Source: Triatoma infestans (taxonomy: Eukaryota > Arthropoda > Insecta > Hemiptera > Reduviidae). From it: a DNA stretch of 64,000 nucleotides. Positions 63,820-64,000 of the stretch are shown piece after piece. Both the position numbers and the translations under genes were made by a program. The notes beneath the pieces are model-generated. The model was not told the origin of the DNA. It was given only the letters and a program-made list of their open reading frames with translations, and ran no database searches. Positions within the stretch are counted from its first letter, which is position 1. Every line of letters begins with the position of its first letter. The stretch lies in NCBI GenBank assembly GCA_011037195.1, contig JAAEAF010001577.1, positions 101,996 to 165,995 of the forward strand, read 5' to 3'.

Positions 63820-64000
63820 TCAGTAAACTGCAATAAGAGAAAATCGTTTAAGTGTTATAAGAAATATGTTTTTAGCGAACAATCAGCATTATGTGTGCTC
63901 GTGTGCATGTTGCGTTGTATGCATAACGCATTGCTCTATGTGTTCTAACAAAAACTATAGAAACAAGCAACACGATGGAATTGAGATTTTTGGGAGGTGG
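63820..64000 (-). repeat. Family R outer end and inverted block
   Basis: GCAATAAGAGAAAATCG (63829) is a worn outer motif. From 63873 the sequence is the inverse of 61599-61735 and runs off the window. Confidence 0.65.

Overview
The window looks like repeat-rich, gene-poor nuclear DNA of an arthropod, most likely an insect. It is AT-rich, with long A/T and CA runs. It holds an env-bearing gypsy-type LTR retrotransposon, a mariner relic, fragments of at least five non-LTR (LINE) lineages, two tRNA-derived SINE families, a 58-bp satellite, palindromic elements, and an abundant dispersed repeat called family R here. I found no intact host gene, rRNA, functional tRNA, CRISPR array or bacterial feature. 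The species cannot be named from the sequence.

Layout. 1-789 is a LINE ORF1 relic. 4675-11897 is a 7.2-kb LTR retrotransposon on the minus strand (242-bp LTRs, tRNA-Lys primer site, gag, pol, env), inserted with a 4-bp duplication into palindromic element D1. 13320-15845 is a decayed Jockey-like LINE. 17905-18740 is the 58-bp satellite. 20272-20648, 25600-26725, 27430-27975, 29780-31618, 38500-38930, 49090-50520, 54005-54720 and 56960-57960 are 5'-truncated LINEs; the one at 29780 carries a nested minisatellite. 52474-53600 is an internally deleted mariner. SINE family 1 has six copies and SINE family 2 has three. Family R copies, in both orientations, fill much of the remaining sequence and are the host into which several of these elements inserted.

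Order of events. Target-site duplications and interrupted repeats show that family R came first. LINEs (20272, 29780), SINEs (36173, 60081) and the mariner (52474) then landed in R copies, and the gypsy-type element landed in D1. The gypsy LTRs differ at only 3 of 242 positions, so it is young, yet its reading frames are broken in several places and its integrase lacks the catalytic glutamate.

Most interesting points. Palindromic elements F1-F3 (38135, 40385, 47950) and, more weakly, D1/D2 (4500/11898, 59335) carry a 38-nt motif arranged like a type I hammerhead ribozyme: conserved core boxes, a helix I kept by wobble pairs, a GUC site, and one extra base after the CUGAUGA box. Family R itself seems to be an unnamed modular repeat with inverted terminal motifs. 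Nine of twelve protein-coding transposon relics lie on the minus strand in a region without genes, which fits a piRNA-cluster hypothesis that small-RNA data could test.
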